A stretch of DNA of 64,000 nt, taken from assembly GCF_000708885.1 (NCBI RefSeq), contig NZ_JEOE01000006.1:62001-126000 (forward strand), given 5' to 3'. Positions within the stretch are counted from its first letter, which is position 1, and each line of letters begins with the position of its first letter. The translations under genes and the position numbers were made by a program. This DNA is from Cellulomonas sp. HZM. Its GTDB lineage: Bacteria; Actinomycetota; Actinomycetes; Actinomycetales; Cellulomonadaceae. This document shows, piece by piece, positions 7,997 through 17,152 of this stretch. The notes beneath the pieces are model-generated. The model had not been told where the DNA came from. It was given only the letters and a program-made list of their open reading frames with translations, and did no database searches.

Positions 7997-9001
7997 TCAG
8001 TACCCGAAGCGCCGCGCCACCGAGCGCACCGCGTCGGCCGACTCGCGCAGGCCCTGCAGCTCGTCGACCGACATGGGGACCGTCAGTCGTGCACCCACCC
8101 CTGCGGCCCCCAGGATCGTCGGGACCGACAGGCACACGTCGCTGATGCCGTAGTAGTCGTCGAGCAGCGTCGAGATCGGCAGGATCTGCTGCTCGTCCTT
8201 GAGGATCGCCTCGACGATGCGCGAACCCGCCAGGGCGACCGCGTAGTTCGTCGCGCCCTTGCCCTCGATGATCCGGTAGGCCGAGTCGACGACCTCGCGC
8301 GCGATCTCGGCGCGCACCGCACCCGTGAGCGGCGGGGTCGAGCCGAGACCCTCCCACTCGAGCAGCGGGACGGCGCCGATGCTCGCCGAGCTCCACAGCG
8401 GCAGCTCGCTGTCGCCGTGCTCGCCCGCGATGTACGCGTGCACGTTCTGCACCGCGACGCCGGTGTGCTGGGCGATGAGGTACCGCAGCCGCGACGAGTC
8501 GAGCACCGTCCCGGAGCCGAACAGCTGCGTCGGGGGCAGCCCCGCGATCTTCAGCGCGGCGTACGTGACGACGTCCACGGGGTTGGTCACCATGACGTAG
8601 ATCGCGTTCGGCGCGACCTCGACGACGGCGGGCAGCACCTTCTGGACCAGCGAGATCGTCGCCTCGGCGAGGTCGAGCCGCGTCTGCCCGGGCTTCTGCT
8701 TGGCGCCCGCGGTGAACATCACGACGTCGGCGTCCGCGCACACGGCGACGTCGTCCGACCCGATCACCTCGGCCATCGGCATGAACTGGATGCCGTGACC
8801 CAGGTCGAGGGCCTCTGCCTCGACCTTCGCGCGGTTGATGTCGAACAGTGCGACCGTCCGCGCGGCACCACGCATGAGGGCCGCGTAGGCCATCGTCGAG
8901 CCGACCGCGCCGGCACCGACGATCGCCAGCTTCGACGTGCGCCTGGGCTGCTGGGGCGGCGCGACCAGGGGCCGCTCGTCGAGGTCGTCGGGCTGCGTCA
9001 T
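7997..9001 (-). CDS. ldh: L-lactate dehydrogenase
   Basis: A 334-residue NAD-dependent L-lactate dehydrogenase converting pyruvate to L-lactate. The dinucleotide fold begins 'AIVGAGAVGST' near residue 27. The substrate loop 'AGAKQKPGQTRLDL' has Gln at the specificity position, pointing to lactate rather than malate (which uses Arg). 'AGEHGDSE' carries the catalytic His. The N-terminal 20 residues are a non-conserved extension. The ATG at 9001 has GGAGG upstream. A TAGCCT -10 element on the minus strand (9036-9041) suggests its own promoter although it follows the helicase gene by 50 bases. Confidence 0.93.
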   Translation of the reverse strand: MTQPDDLDERPLVAPPQQPRRTSKLAIVGAGAVGSTMAYAALMRGAARTVALFDINRAKVEAEALDLGHGIQFMPMAEVIGSDDVAVCADADVVMFTAGAKQKPGQTRLDLAEATISLVQKVLPAVVEVAPNAIYVMVTNPVDVVTYAALKIAGLPPTQLFGSGTVLDSSRLRYLIAQHTGVAVQNVHAYIAGEHGDSELPLWSSASIGAVPLLEWEGLGSTPPLTGAVRAEIAREVVDSAYRIIEGKGATNYAVALAGSRIVEAILKDEQQILPISTLLDDYYGISDVCLSVPTILGAAGVGARLTVPMSVDELQGLRESADAVRSVARRFGY

Positions 9002-9051
9002 GGGTCCTCCGTGGTGCGTCAGACGGCGTCCTCGCAGGCTAGCGGGTCGTG

Positions 9052-11202
9052 TCAGGCTGCGCCGAGCCGCCCGAGCGCCGCGAGCACCGCCGCGCGGTCC
9101 GTCGTCGGCCAGAAGTCAGGCATCGACCGCGCGAGGAACTCGCCGTAGCGCGCCGTGCGGACCCGCGGGTCGAGGATCGCGACGACGCCGCGGTCGGTCG
9201 TCGACCGGATCAGGCGCCCGGCGCCCTGCGCGAGCAGCAGCGCCGCGTGCGTCGCGGAGACGGCCATGAAGCCGTTGCCGCCACCCGCCGCGACGGCGTC
9301 CGCGCGCGCCGAGCGCACGGGGTCGTCGGGCCGCGGGAACGGGATGCGGTCGATGACGACGAGGCTGCAGGACCGGCCCGGCACGTCGACGCCCTGCCAC
9401 AGCGACAGCGTGCCGAACAGGCAGGTCGGCTCGTCCGCGGCGAACTGCGCGACGAGTGTCGGGAGCTGGTCGTCGCCCTGCAGGAGCACCGGGACGTCGA
9501 GCCGCTCGCGCATCGCCTCGGCGGCGGCCTGCGCGGCCCGGCGCGAGGAGAAGAGCCCGAGGGTGCGACCGCCCGCGGCACGCACGAGCGCCTCGATCTC
9601 GTCGAGCTGCGCCTCGGTGGCGGGCTCGCGGCCCGGCGGTGGCAGGTGTCGTGCGACGTAGCAGATCCCCTGCCGTCGGTAGTCGAACGGGCTCCCGACG
9701 TCGAGGCCGTGCCACGTGAGCGCCTCTCCGGCCCCGGTCTGCCCGTCGGTCGACGGCCGCTCCCCCAGGCCGACCGCCCGCGCGGTCGGCTCGAACGACC
9801 CGCCGAGCGTCAGGGTGGCCGAGGTGAGCACCGCCGAGCGACCCGCGAGCAGGTGCGTGCGGATGAGACCGTTGACGGCGAGCGGCGCGGCGTGCAGGCG
9901 CGTGACGGTCGCACCGCGGCGGTCGTCCCCGCGCGCGCACCAGAGCACGGTGTGCCGGTTGTCCTCGGGGTCCGCCGCCATGCGCTCGGCGACCTCGAAC
10001 AGCACGAGCATCGCCGAGGCGGCGAGCTTGAGCCCGGACTCCGCGTCTCCCTTGTCCTTGCCGCCGCCCTCGGGCCTGAGCGCACTGAGCAACGTCCGGG
10101 CCGCGTCGCGGACAGCGGCCACGGCCGTCCGCAGGTCGTCCGGCAGACCGCGCGGGAAACGGCCCTCGGGCGTCGCGACGAGCAGCGCCGCGAGCGCCTG
10201 CGCCGCGGAGTCCAGGTCGGTCGTCGCCATCGCGCCATGGCGACGCGTGAGTCGTGCGGCGTGCTCGATCGTCGCGGCCGACAGCTCGGCCGTGGCCTGC
10301 GCGGTCACGCGTTCGGTCAGCTCGTGCGCCTCGTCGACGACGAGCACCTGGTGCTCGGGGAGCACGTTGGGCGAGCCGGATGCGGCGATGCCGAGCATCG
10401 CGTGGTTGGTCACGACGACGTCAGCCGCGCGGGCGCGGGCCCTGGCGCGTTCCGGGAAGCACTCCGCGATCTGGGGGCACTTCTGCCCGAGGCACTCGAG
10501 GGACGTGACCGACACCTGCCTCCACGCGCGGTCGGTCACGCCGGGGACCAGGTCGTCGCGGTCTCCCGTACCCGTGTCGTCGGCCCACTCCCGCAGCCGC
10601 AGCACCTGCGCGCCGAGCGACTCGCGCTCGCCCGGCCGACCGTCGCCCTCGGGAGCAGGGTGCTCGGCTGCACCGGTGTGCTCGCCGAGGTCGAACAGCG
10701 TGCCCGGCTCGTCCTGCGGGTACCCGCCGGCGACCTTGTGCACGCACACGTAGTTGTGCCACCCCTTGAGCAGCGCGATGTCAGGCCGCCGGGGCAGGTG
10801 CGGCGCGAGCGCGTCCGCGACGAGCGGCAGGTCGCGCGTGACGACCTGACGCTGCAGCGCGAGCGTCGCGGTCGAGACGACGACGCGCTCGTCCGCGCCG
10901 ACCGCGTGACGCACCGCGGGGACCAGGTAGCCGAGCGACTTGCCCGTCCCCGTACCAGCCTGGACCAGCAGGTGGTCCCCCGTCGTCAGTGCCTGCGCGA
11001 CCGCGTGCGCCATCTGCTGCTGGCCCTCGCGGGGGTGGCCCCCGAGCGCACCGACCGCGACCTCGAGCAGCTCGTCCACCTCGGCCACCGCGGCGGCAGC
11101 ACGCTCGGCGACGTCGTGCTCGGTGGCACCGGGCTCGTCGGCCCGCTCCTTCGACCGGTCGTCCGGAACCTGTCCGGTGGAGGTGGCGGGGGCGTCGGGC
11201 AC
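9052..11202 (-). CDS. dinG: DinG/XPD-type ATP-dependent DNA helicase
   Basis: A 716-residue superfamily 2 helicase of the DinG/YoaA type, with a 5'-3' unwinding role in repair inferred from the family. Walker A is 'QAGTGTGKSLGYLVP' near residue 80 and the DEAH box is 'VVDEAHELTER'. Four cysteines between them ('YVCVH' and 'CLGQKCPQIAEC') fit the iron-sulfur cluster site of XPD-like helicases. Motif VI lies in 'QGAGRLIRSTTDRGVV'. It follows hflX by 49 bases on the same strand. No SOS box was seen in front of it. The symbol is used in the broad family sense. Confidence 0.88.
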   Translation of the reverse strand: MPDAPATSTGQVPDDRSKERADEPGATEHDVAERAAAAVAEVDELLEVAVGALGGHPREGQQQMAHAVAQALTTGDHLLVQAGTGTGKSLGYLVPAVRHAVGADERVVVSTATLALQRQVVTRDLPLVADALAPHLPRRPDIALLKGWHNYVCVHKVAGGYPQDEPGTLFDLGEHTGAAEHPAPEGDGRPGERESLGAQVLRLREWADDTGTGDRDDLVPGVTDRAWRQVSVTSLECLGQKCPQIAECFPERARARARAADVVVTNHAMLGIAASGSPNVLPEHQVLVVDEAHELTERVTAQATAELSAATIEHAARLTRRHGAMATTDLDSAAQALAALLVATPEGRFPRGLPDDLRTAVAAVRDAARTLLSALRPEGGGKDKGDAESGLKLAASAMLVLFEVAERMAADPEDNRHTVLWCARGDDRRGATVTRLHAAPLAVNGLIRTHLLAGRSAVLTSATLTLGGSFEPTARAVGLGERPSTDGQTGAGEALTWHGLDVGSPFDYRRQGICYVARHLPPPGREPATEAQLDEIEALVRAAGGRTLGLFSSRRAAQAAAEAMRERLDVPVLLQGDDQLPTLVAQFAADEPTCLFGTLSLWQGVDVPGRSCSLVVIDRIPFPRPDDPVRSARADAVAAGGGNGFMAVSATHAALLLAQGAGRLIRSTTDRGVVAILDPRVRTARYGEFLARSMPDFWPTTDRAAVLAALGRLGAA

Positions 11203-11251
11203 CGCGTCAGCGTAGTCGCGCGATGAGGTCGTCAGACCCCCTCCCGCCGCG

Positions 11252-12775
11252 TCAGGCGCTGCGGACCGCGACCGCCTCCAGCTCGGCTGCGAGCTGCTCG
11301 TCGACGCGCGCCCGCACGGCCGTGCCCTCCGCCGTGTGCTCCTCGTGCTCGATGTCCCCGTGCTCGTGCACGCGGCTCACCAGGTCGCCACGCTGGTAGG
11401 GCACGACGAGGTCGACGAGCACGCCCGGGCGCGGCAGCAGGTCCGCGATCAGCTCCTGGAGCTCGCCGATCCCCTCCCCGGTGTGCGCGGAGACGACGAT
11501 CGAGTGCAGCTCACGCGAGCGCAGCCGCGCGATGACCTCGGGGGCCGCGAGGTCCGCCTTGTTGAGCACGATCACCTCGGGCACGTCCATCGCGCCGGGG
11601 ATGTCGGCCAGCACGTGCCGCACGGCGGCGACCTGCCCCTCGGGGTCCGGGTGCGAGGCGTCGACGACGTGCAGCAGCAGGTCCGCGTCCGCGACCTCCT
11701 CGAGCGTCGAGCGGAAGGCCTCGACCAGCTGGTGCGGGAGCGCCCGGACGAAGCCGACGGTGTCGGCGAGCGTGTACACACGGCCGTCGGTCGTCTCGGC
11801 CCGCCGCACGGTCGGGTCGAGCGTCGCGAACAGCGCGTTCTCGACGAGCACGCCCGCGTGCGTGAGGCGGTTGAGCAACGACGACTTGCCCGCGTTGGTG
11901 TACCCCGCGATCGCGACCGAGGGGATCGCGTTCTTGCGGCGGGACGCGCGCTTGGTCTGGCGCGCGGGCTCCATCGCGGCGATCTCGCGCCGCAGCTTGG
12001 CCATGCGGTTGCGGATGCGGCGGCGGTCGAGCTCGATCTTCGTCTCACCGGGACCGCGCGAGCCCATGCCGGCGCCCGCGCCGCCGACCTGCCCACCGGC
12101 CTGACGGGACATCGACTCGCCCCAGCCGCGCAGGCGAGGCAGCAGGTACTCGAGCTGCGCGAGCTCCACCTGGGCCTTGCCCTCACGCGACTTGGCGTGC
12201 TGCGCGAAGATGTCGAGGATCAGCGCGGTCCGGTCGACCACCTTGACGCGCACGATGTCCTCGAGCGCACGGCGCTGCGACGGTGCGAGGTCGCCGTCGA
12301 CGACGACCGTGTCAGCGCCCACGGCGGCGACGACTCCCGCGAGCTCGGCGGCCTTGCCCGAGCCGAGGAACGTACCGGGGTCGGGCGAGCGACGACGCTG
12401 CAGCAGCCCGTCGAGGACCTCGGAGCCCGCCGTCTCGGCGAGCGCCGCGAGCTCGCGCAGCGACACCTCGGCGTCGTGGACCGTCCCGGAGCCCCACAGG
12501 CCGACGAGCACGACGCGCTCGAGTCGCAGCTGGCGGTACTCGACCTCGGTGACGTCCTCGAGCTCGGTGGACAGGCCGACGACGCGGCGCAGCGACGTGC
12601 GCTCCTCGAGGTCGAGCTGGTCGCCGTCGTACGACGAGTGGACCGTCCCACCGGCCTGGACAGCTGTGCCCGCCCGGGCGAGCACCCGCGCGACGACGTC
12701 GTCGGCCACCTCCTGCGCGCTGCGGGTCACCGGGGTGTCCTGCGGGTCGCGGACGGTGTGCTGCGGGTCGTTCAC
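11252..12775 (-). CDS. hflX: GTPase HflX
   Basis: A 507-residue HflX, a ribosome-associated GTPase that rescues or splits stalled 70S/50S particles. The N-terminal HflX domain includes 'DPGTFLGSGKAAEL', then the Gly-rich linker 'GAGAGMGSRGPGETKIELD', and the G domain has G1 'GYTNAGKSS', G3 'DTVGF' and G4 'NKAD'. The GTG at 12775 has GAAGGAA at a 5-base spacing. The frame stays open upstream to 13684 only because of codon bias, and it overlaps an opposite gene there. Confidence 0.93.
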   Translation of the reverse strand: MNDPQHTVRDPQDTPVTRSAQEVADDVVARVLARAGTAVQAGGTVHSSYDGDQLDLEERTSLRRVVGLSTELEDVTEVEYRQLRLERVVLVGLWGSGTVHDAEVSLRELAALAETAGSEVLDGLLQRRRSPDPGTFLGSGKAAELAGVVAAVGADTVVVDGDLAPSQRRALEDIVRVKVVDRTALILDIFAQHAKSREGKAQVELAQLEYLLPRLRGWGESMSRQAGGQVGGAGAGMGSRGPGETKIELDRRRIRNRMAKLRREIAAMEPARQTKRASRRKNAIPSVAIAGYTNAGKSSLLNRLTHAGVLVENALFATLDPTVRRAETTDGRVYTLADTVGFVRALPHQLVEAFRSTLEEVADADLLLHVVDASHPDPEGQVAAVRHVLADIPGAMDVPEVIVLNKADLAAPEVIARLRSRELHSIVVSAHTGEGIGELQELIADLLPRPGVLVDLVVPYQRGDLVSRVHEHGDIEHEEHTAEGTAVRARVDEQLAAELEAVAVRSA

Positions 12776-12937
12776 GCGGTTCCTTCGTTCTTGGACGGGT
12801 CGAGCTCCGACCGAGCGGTTCGCGCCGGCGGCTCCTCCAGGGTCGCACGCACCCGGAGGACCGTGCGACCGTTTTCGCCACGGGCCGAGCGCGTACCGGC
12901 GGGCTCGGCACCGCGCACCCGCCGGTAAGGTCGGCGC

Positions 12938-13543
12938 GTGACCGGCCACGACCACTACTTCACGGCGGAGCCCGCATCGGCCGACGAGCGCCGCACGATC
13001 ACCGTGGAGCTCGCGGGCCGCACGCTCGACGTCGAGACCGCGGCCGGCATCTTCTCCCCCGGGCACGTCGACCACGCGACGCAGGTTCTGCTCGACGAGG
13101 TGCCCGCGCCCGCGGCGTCGGGTGAGCTGCTGGACCTCGGCTGCGGATGGGGCCCGATGGCGCTCACGATGGCGCTGCGGTCCCCGGCCGCTCGCGTGTG
13201 GGCCGTCGACGTCAACGCCCGCGCGCTCGACCTCGTCGTGCGCAACGCCGCTGCGCACGGCCTGGACGGTGTGGTCGTCGCTCGCCCCGACCAGGTCCCC
13301 GACGACGTGCGGTTCACGACGATCTGGTCCAACCCGCCGATCCGCGTCGGCAAGGCCGCGCTGCACGAGCTGCTGCTGCGGTGGCTCCCCCGCCTGGCCG
13401 ACGGCGGCGTCGCCCACCTCGTCGTCGGCAAGAACCTGGGCGCCGACTCGTTGCAGCGCTGGCTGGCCGACCAGCTCGGCACACCCGTGGAGCGCACGGC
13501 GAGCAGCCGCGGCTTCCGGGTGCTGACCGTCGGGCCCGCCTGA
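12938..13543 (+). CDS. RsmC-like class I SAM methyltransferase
   Basis: A 201-residue methyltransferase. Motif I is 'LLDLGCGWGPMAL', and the catalytic 'NPPIR' (N-P-P) motif is that of N2-guanine rRNA methyltransferases such as RsmC/RlmG. It lacks the N-terminal duplicate domain of the gamma-proteobacterial enzymes, as is normal for the short Gram-positive form. 16S rRNA is the likely substrate. TAAGGT at 12926-12931 ends 6 bases before the GTG, and there is no Shine-Dalgarno sequence, so the mRNA is predicted to be leaderless. It is convergent with the thioredoxin gene, 10 bases away. Confidence 0.8.
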   Translation: MTGHDHYFTAEPASADERRTITVELAGRTLDVETAAGIFSPGHVDHATQVLLDEVPAPAASGELLDLGCGWGPMALTMALRSPAARVWAVDVNARALDLVVRNAAAHGLDGVVVARPDQVPDDVRFTTIWSNPPIRVGKAALHELLLRWLPRLADGGVAHLVVGKNLGADSLQRWLADQLGTPVERTASSRGFRVLTVGPA

Positions 13544-13553
13544 CGCCCGCCGG

Positions 13554-13958
13554 TCAGACCTGCGCGGCGGCGATCGCCGCACGCACCTGCGCGAGGCGCG
13601 GCACCCCGGTCGCGCGGTGCCGCACGGACCCGCCCGCATCGAGGACGAGGACGGTCGGCGTGACGTCCACGCCCAGTCGCTCACCGAGAGCGAGGTGCTC
13701 GGCGACGTCCAGGTCGACGTACGCGACGTCGGCCGTCGTCGCGACGGCGCGCTCGACGACCAGCCGCGTCATGCGGCACGGCTGGCAGAACGTGCTCGAG
13801 AGCTGCACCACGGTGGCGCTGCGACCGAGGTCGGAGCCCAGGTCGTCGGCCGTCAGCACGACGTGCCCCTCGGCACCCGCACCGACGACGCCTGACGGAG
13901 CCGTCGCGGTCCGGACGGCCGTCCCCGGCCGCTCGGGCTGCTCGGGCCGATCCGTCAC
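13554..13958 (-). CDS. Thioredoxin-fold protein
   Basis: A 134-residue thioredoxin-like protein with the redox motif Cys58-Gln-Pro-Cys61 ('TFCQPC') and a cis-proline loop 'DVTPTVLVL'. The N-terminal 25 residues are polar and Pro-rich; no signal peptide is visible, so it is probably cytoplasmic. The GTG start at 13958 overlaps the dapF stop (GTGA). It is the last gene of the overlapping operon beginning at 17152. The CQPC active site differs from the classic CGPC, so the exact partner is uncertain. Confidence 0.8.
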   Translation of the reverse strand: MTDRPEQPERPGTAVRTATAPSGVVGAGAEGHVVLTADDLGSDLGRSATVVQLSSTFCQPCRMTRLVVERAVATTADVAYVDLDVAEHLALGERLGVDVTPTVLVLDAGGSVRHRATGVPRLAQVRAAIAAAQV

Positions 13959-14896
13959 GGTCGTCGGCCGGCCACCACGGCCGCGAGGTCGATCTCGGCG
14001 TCCGCGACGAGCACCGCCGGGCCGGCGAGCTCGGCGTGCCCGTCCGCGAGCGCGGTGACCCGCACGGTGCCGCCGGGGACGTCGACGAACCAGACGTCCG
14101 GCGCCCCGGACCCGGCCCAGGTGCGCACCGCCATCGCCGCGGCGACGGCTCCCGTGCCGCACGAGCGCGTCTCGCCGACCCCGCGCTCGTGCACACGCAT
14201 GCGCACGTGACCGGCAACCACGCCGTCGACCTCGCGCTCGCCGAGCGGCACGACGAGCTCGACGTTCGTGCCGTGGGGTGGCACGGGCAAGACCAGCGGC
14301 GCGCGCGTGAGATCGGCCGCGCCGAGCTCTTCCTCACGCAGCACGACCACGGTGTGCGGGTTGCCGACGTCGACGCTCAGCGCGGGACGCGCGACCTGGA
14401 GCCCGGGGACGTCGACCTCGGCGTCGTAGCCGGCTGCGACCGCGTCCGCGCCGCCGGGCACGGACCACGCCCCCATGTCGACCGCGAACCACGGGCCGTC
14501 CCCGTCCGGGGCGGCGACCCGGCGCACGCGCCGTACGCCCGCCCGGGTGCCGAGCGCCAGCTCGTCGTCGGACCACAGGCCGAGCCGCTCGAGGAACGCC
14601 GCGAAGACGCGCACGCCGTTGCCGCACATCTCGGCGACCGAACCGTCCGCGTTGCGGTAGTCCATGAACCACGTCGCCGACGGCTCGTCCGCGAGCACGG
14701 CCGCACCCTCGGGGAGCCGGCGGCTCGCGACCACGCGGATCACGCCATCGCCCCCGAGGCCCGCACGGCGGTCCGCGAGCTCACGCACCAGCTCCGGCGA
14801 GAGGTCGAGATCGCCGTCCCGGTCGTCGAGCAGCACGAAGTCGTTCTGCGTGCCGTGGCCCTTGGTCACGCGCAGCGTGGCGGAGGCGGCGGTCAT
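13955..14896 (-). CDS. dapF: Diaminopimelate epimerase
   Basis: A 313-residue DapF, interconverting LL- and meso-diaminopimelate for peptidoglycan and lysine. The two catalytic cysteines are present: Cys91 in 'EMCGNGVRVF' and Cys246 in 'RSCGTGAVA'. The N-terminus shows 'TKGHGTQNDFV'. The ATG at 14896 overlaps the miaA stop codon (ATGA), so translation is probably coupled. A TACCCT sequence 6 bases upstream of the ATG could be an internal leaderless promoter, but it lies inside miaA. dapA and dapB are also in this window, far apart. Confidence 0.95.
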   Translation of the reverse strand: MTAASATLRVTKGHGTQNDFVLLDDRDGDLDLSPELVRELADRRAGLGGDGVIRVVASRRLPEGAAVLADEPSATWFMDYRNADGSVAEMCGNGVRVFAAFLERLGLWSDDELALGTRAGVRRVRRVAAPDGDGPWFAVDMGAWSVPGGADAVAAGYDAEVDVPGLQVARPALSVDVGNPHTVVVLREEELGAADLTRAPLVLPVPPHGTNVELVVPLGEREVDGVVAGHVRMRVHERGVGETRSCGTGAVAAAMAVRTWAGSGAPDVWFVDVPGGTVRVTALADGHAELAGPAVLVADAEIDLAAVVAGRRP

Positions 14897-15849
14897 GAGC
14901 CCAGGGTACGGCGCGGGGCCGGGTCGTCGGAGCCCGGTCCGAGCGTGCCCGCGTCCGCGCGCGCGACGAGGTCCAGCGCGCGCTCGACCAGGTGCGGGTC
15001 CTGCGCGTCCAGCCAGTGCACGCGCGGGTCGCGCCCGAACCAGCCCATCTGCTTGCGGGCCAGCCTGCGCGTGCCTGCCGCCGTCGCTGCGCGCGCCTCG
15101 TCGGGCCCGATCTCGCCGCGGAGCATCGCGACGACCTCGGCGTAGCCCACGGCACGCGACGCCGTGCGCCCCAGACCGTGCGCGAGCAGCCGCTCGACCT
15201 CCTGCACGAGCCCGCCGTCCCACATCCGCTCGACCCGTGAGGCGATCCGCGCATCGAGCATGGCGCGGTCGCAGTCGAGGCCGATCTGGACCGCCGGGAC
15301 CTCGTAGACGTGCTGCGGCAGGGACGCCGAGTACGGCCTGCCGGTCAGCTCGATGACCTCGAGCGCGCGCACGGTCCTGCGCGCGTTGCGCGGGCCGATG
15401 CCTGCGGCGGCCACGGGGTCGAGGCGCTCGAGCTCGGCGTGCAGCGCACGTGCCCCTTCGGACTCGACCCGATCCTCGAGCCGCGCGCGGACGTCCGGGT
15501 CCGTGCCCGGGAACTCCATGTGGTCCAGCAGCGCGCGCACGTACAGACCGGACCCGCCGACGGCGACCGCGCGACGACCGCGGGCGGCGATCTCCTCGAG
15601 CGCCGACCGTGCGCGCGCCTGGTAGTCGGCCACCGTGGCGTCCTCGTCGGGTTCGAGCACGTCGAGGAGGTGGTGCACGACCTCGGCACGCTCGGCCGCG
15701 GTCACCTTCGCCGTGCCCACGTCCATCCCGCGGTAGAGCTGCATCGCGTCGGCGTTGACGACCTCGCCGTCGAGCGCTCGTGCGAGCGCGATCCCGAGAT
15801 CGGACTTCCCGGTGGCGGTGGGGCCGACCACGGCGACGACGAGGCTCAC
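14893..15849 (-). CDS. miaA: tRNA dimethylallyltransferase
   Basis: A 318-residue MiaA, which adds the dimethylallyl group to N6 of A37 in tRNAs that read U-starting codons. The P-loop GPTATGKS is at residues 9-16. 'NADAMQLYRGMDVGTAK' and 'HHLLDVLEP' match family motifs. The GTG start at 15849 overlaps the preceding stop (GTGA), and its own stop overlaps dapF. MiaB, which methylthiolates the same base, is encoded separately at 18484-20061. Confidence 0.96.
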   Translation of the reverse strand: MSLVVAVVGPTATGKSDLGIALARALDGEVVNADAMQLYRGMDVGTAKVTAAERAEVVHHLLDVLEPDEDATVADYQARARSALEEIAARGRRAVAVGGSGLYVRALLDHMEFPGTDPDVRARLEDRVESEGARALHAELERLDPVAAAGIGPRNARRTVRALEVIELTGRPYSASLPQHVYEVPAVQIGLDCDRAMLDARIASRVERMWDGGLVQEVERLLAHGLGRTASRAVGYAEVVAMLRGEIGPDEARAATAAGTRRLARKQMGWFGRDPRVHWLDAQDPHLVERALDLVARADAGTLGPGSDDPAPRRTLGS

Positions 15850-16637
15850 GGCGCGACCGCCGTGGGTCCGGCGAGCATCTCGCCCGCCTGCCACGACGCC
15901 ACGGCGTGCTGCGCGCCCGCGACGACCTGCGCGTGCACCAGGCCTGCCCGCACCGGGAGTCCCGCCCATGCGGCGACGAGCACCTGCCACGGACGCAGTC
16001 CTGTCACGGCGAGCCCACGCGCCAGCTCGAGGTCGAGCTGCGCGATGCGCGCGCGAGCGTCGTCGGACCCCGTCGCGAGGTCCGCGAGGAGCGCTTCGTC
16101 GTACGCCGGCGCGCGCTCGTCGTCGGCGAGCGGGGCGTCCGGGCCGTGCCGCCCGCTGAGCGAGCCGACGACCACGAGACCCGCCGCGCGCGCACAGACC
16201 GCGACGGCTTCGTCGTCGGCGTCCGCGCCCACCTCGAGCACGCGCACACGCCCGGGCCACCCGGAGCGCGCGAGCAGGTGCAGGCCGACCGCCGCCGGGA
16301 CGCCGACCGGCGCCCAGTCGTCGTCGCCGCACACCACCTCGGGGACCGGCCACCCGAGCTGCCCGTCGGGAACCCCCGCGGCGGCGAGCGACGCCCGGAC
16401 CCGCCCGCGGGCCTCGCGAGTCACAGGCGCCGCGGCGACGACAACGATGCCCCCGTGGCCCTCGTCACCCGCCGCCCGTCGTGCGTCGTGCCCGACGCCC
16501 GCGCTCTCGCGCGCCACGGCGACGACGTGCGCCACGGCGTCCAGCGCGGCTGCACGCAACGCCGCCGCGACGTCGATCGTGCCCCCGGCTCCCGGCACGA
16601 GCAGCGCCGTGCCCGGTACGAGGGCGGCAGCGCTCAC
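15846..16637 (-). CDS. Class III extradiol dioxygenase-fold protein, possibly lacking metal ligands
   Basis: A 263-residue protein that resembles the LigB/MEMO-like proteins encoded just upstream of miaA in many actinomycetes. The overall pattern fits: an N-terminal 'ALVPGTALLVPGAGG', a Rossmann-like centre, 'GLVVVGSLSGRHGPDAPL', and a C-terminal 'WQAGEMLAGP'. The usual Pro-His-Pro at the N-terminus, whose His is a metal ligand in active dioxygenases, reads Pro-Gly-Thr here, so catalysis is doubtful. The GTG at 16637 overlaps the YbjN gene stop, and its own stop overlaps miaA. Family assignment is by context and pattern; no function is claimed. Confidence 0.55.
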   Translation of the reverse strand: MSAAALVPGTALLVPGAGGTIDVAAALRAAALDAVAHVVAVARESAGVGHDARRAAGDEGHGGIVVVAAAPVTREARGRVRASLAAAGVPDGQLGWPVPEVVCGDDDWAPVGVPAAVGLHLLARSGWPGRVRVLEVGADADDEAVAVCARAAGLVVVGSLSGRHGPDAPLADDERAPAYDEALLADLATGSDDARARIAQLDLELARGLAVTGLRPWQVLVAAWAGLPVRAGLVHAQVVAGAQHAVASWQAGEMLAGPTAVAP

Positions 16638-17152
16638 CCCTGCTGCTCGCCCGACTGCTCGGTCAGGCGCGCGATCTCCGCCTTCGCAGCGGCGACCTCC
16701 TGCGGGTACCGCGCGTCGAGCGCCTCGAAGAACGCGAGCGACGTCGAGATCGCGCACCCCAGGTGCAGGTCCAGCTGGCCGTCGGTCACGCCGTACTCGT
16801 AGTCCACGGCGTGCTCCGCGTAGATCCCGAGGTTGCCGTCCTCGACGTTGACGTAGATCTTCGGCCAGATGCGGCTCGAGGCCCACTCGTTCGCGGCGAC
16901 GAGCACCTGACCGAGCTCCGACGCGGGCAGCGTGCGCGCCCAGCGGCCGCGCACCTGCAGGTACTCCTTCTTGCTGCCCATGAGCAGGAAGAAGAAGACG
17001 TGGTCGTCCCACCGGCCGCCGATGTCGCCGTCGTCGTCGATGCCGTAGTTGTAGCCGCGCGCGTCGAGGCGTGCGGCCACCCGGTCGCGCGAGACGGGTG
17101 CGAGGTCGGGCACCGGGCCCAGGTCGGGCAGCGCAGCGGGGTCGAAGGTCAT
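16634..17152 (-). CDS. YbjN-domain protein 1
   Basis: A 172-residue soluble protein with a YbjN-type domain (type III chaperone-like fold). It carries 'GYNYGIDDDGDIGGRWDDH', 'LQVRGRW', 'ANEWASSRIWPKIYVNVEDG' and 'GQLDLHLGCAI', all mirrored in the two divergent genes. The ATG at 17152 was chosen because conserved sequence begins soon after; no good ribosome binding site is seen. Its stop overlaps the next gene, so it heads the miaA-dapF operon. The function of actinobacterial YbjN proteins is not established; in E. coli YbjN affects motility and stress traits. Confidence 0.75.
   Translation of the reverse strand: MTFDPAALPDLGPVPDLAPVSRDRVAARLDARGYNYGIDDDGDIGGRWDDHVFFFLLMGSKKEYLQVRGRWARTLPASELGQVLVAANEWASSRIWPKIYVNVEDGNLGIYAEHAVDYEYGVTDGQLDLHLGCAISTSLAFFEALDARYPQEVAAAKAEIARLTEQSGEQQG

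Noticed and set aside
7997-9001. Malate dehydrogenase
   Set aside because: The substrate-specificity loop has Gln, not Arg, in 'GAKQKPGQTRLDL', which fits lactate.
12776-13684. N-terminal extension of HflX
   Set aside because: It overlaps the opposite methyltransferase gene and shows no conserved sequence; the GTG at 12775 has GAAGGAA upstream.
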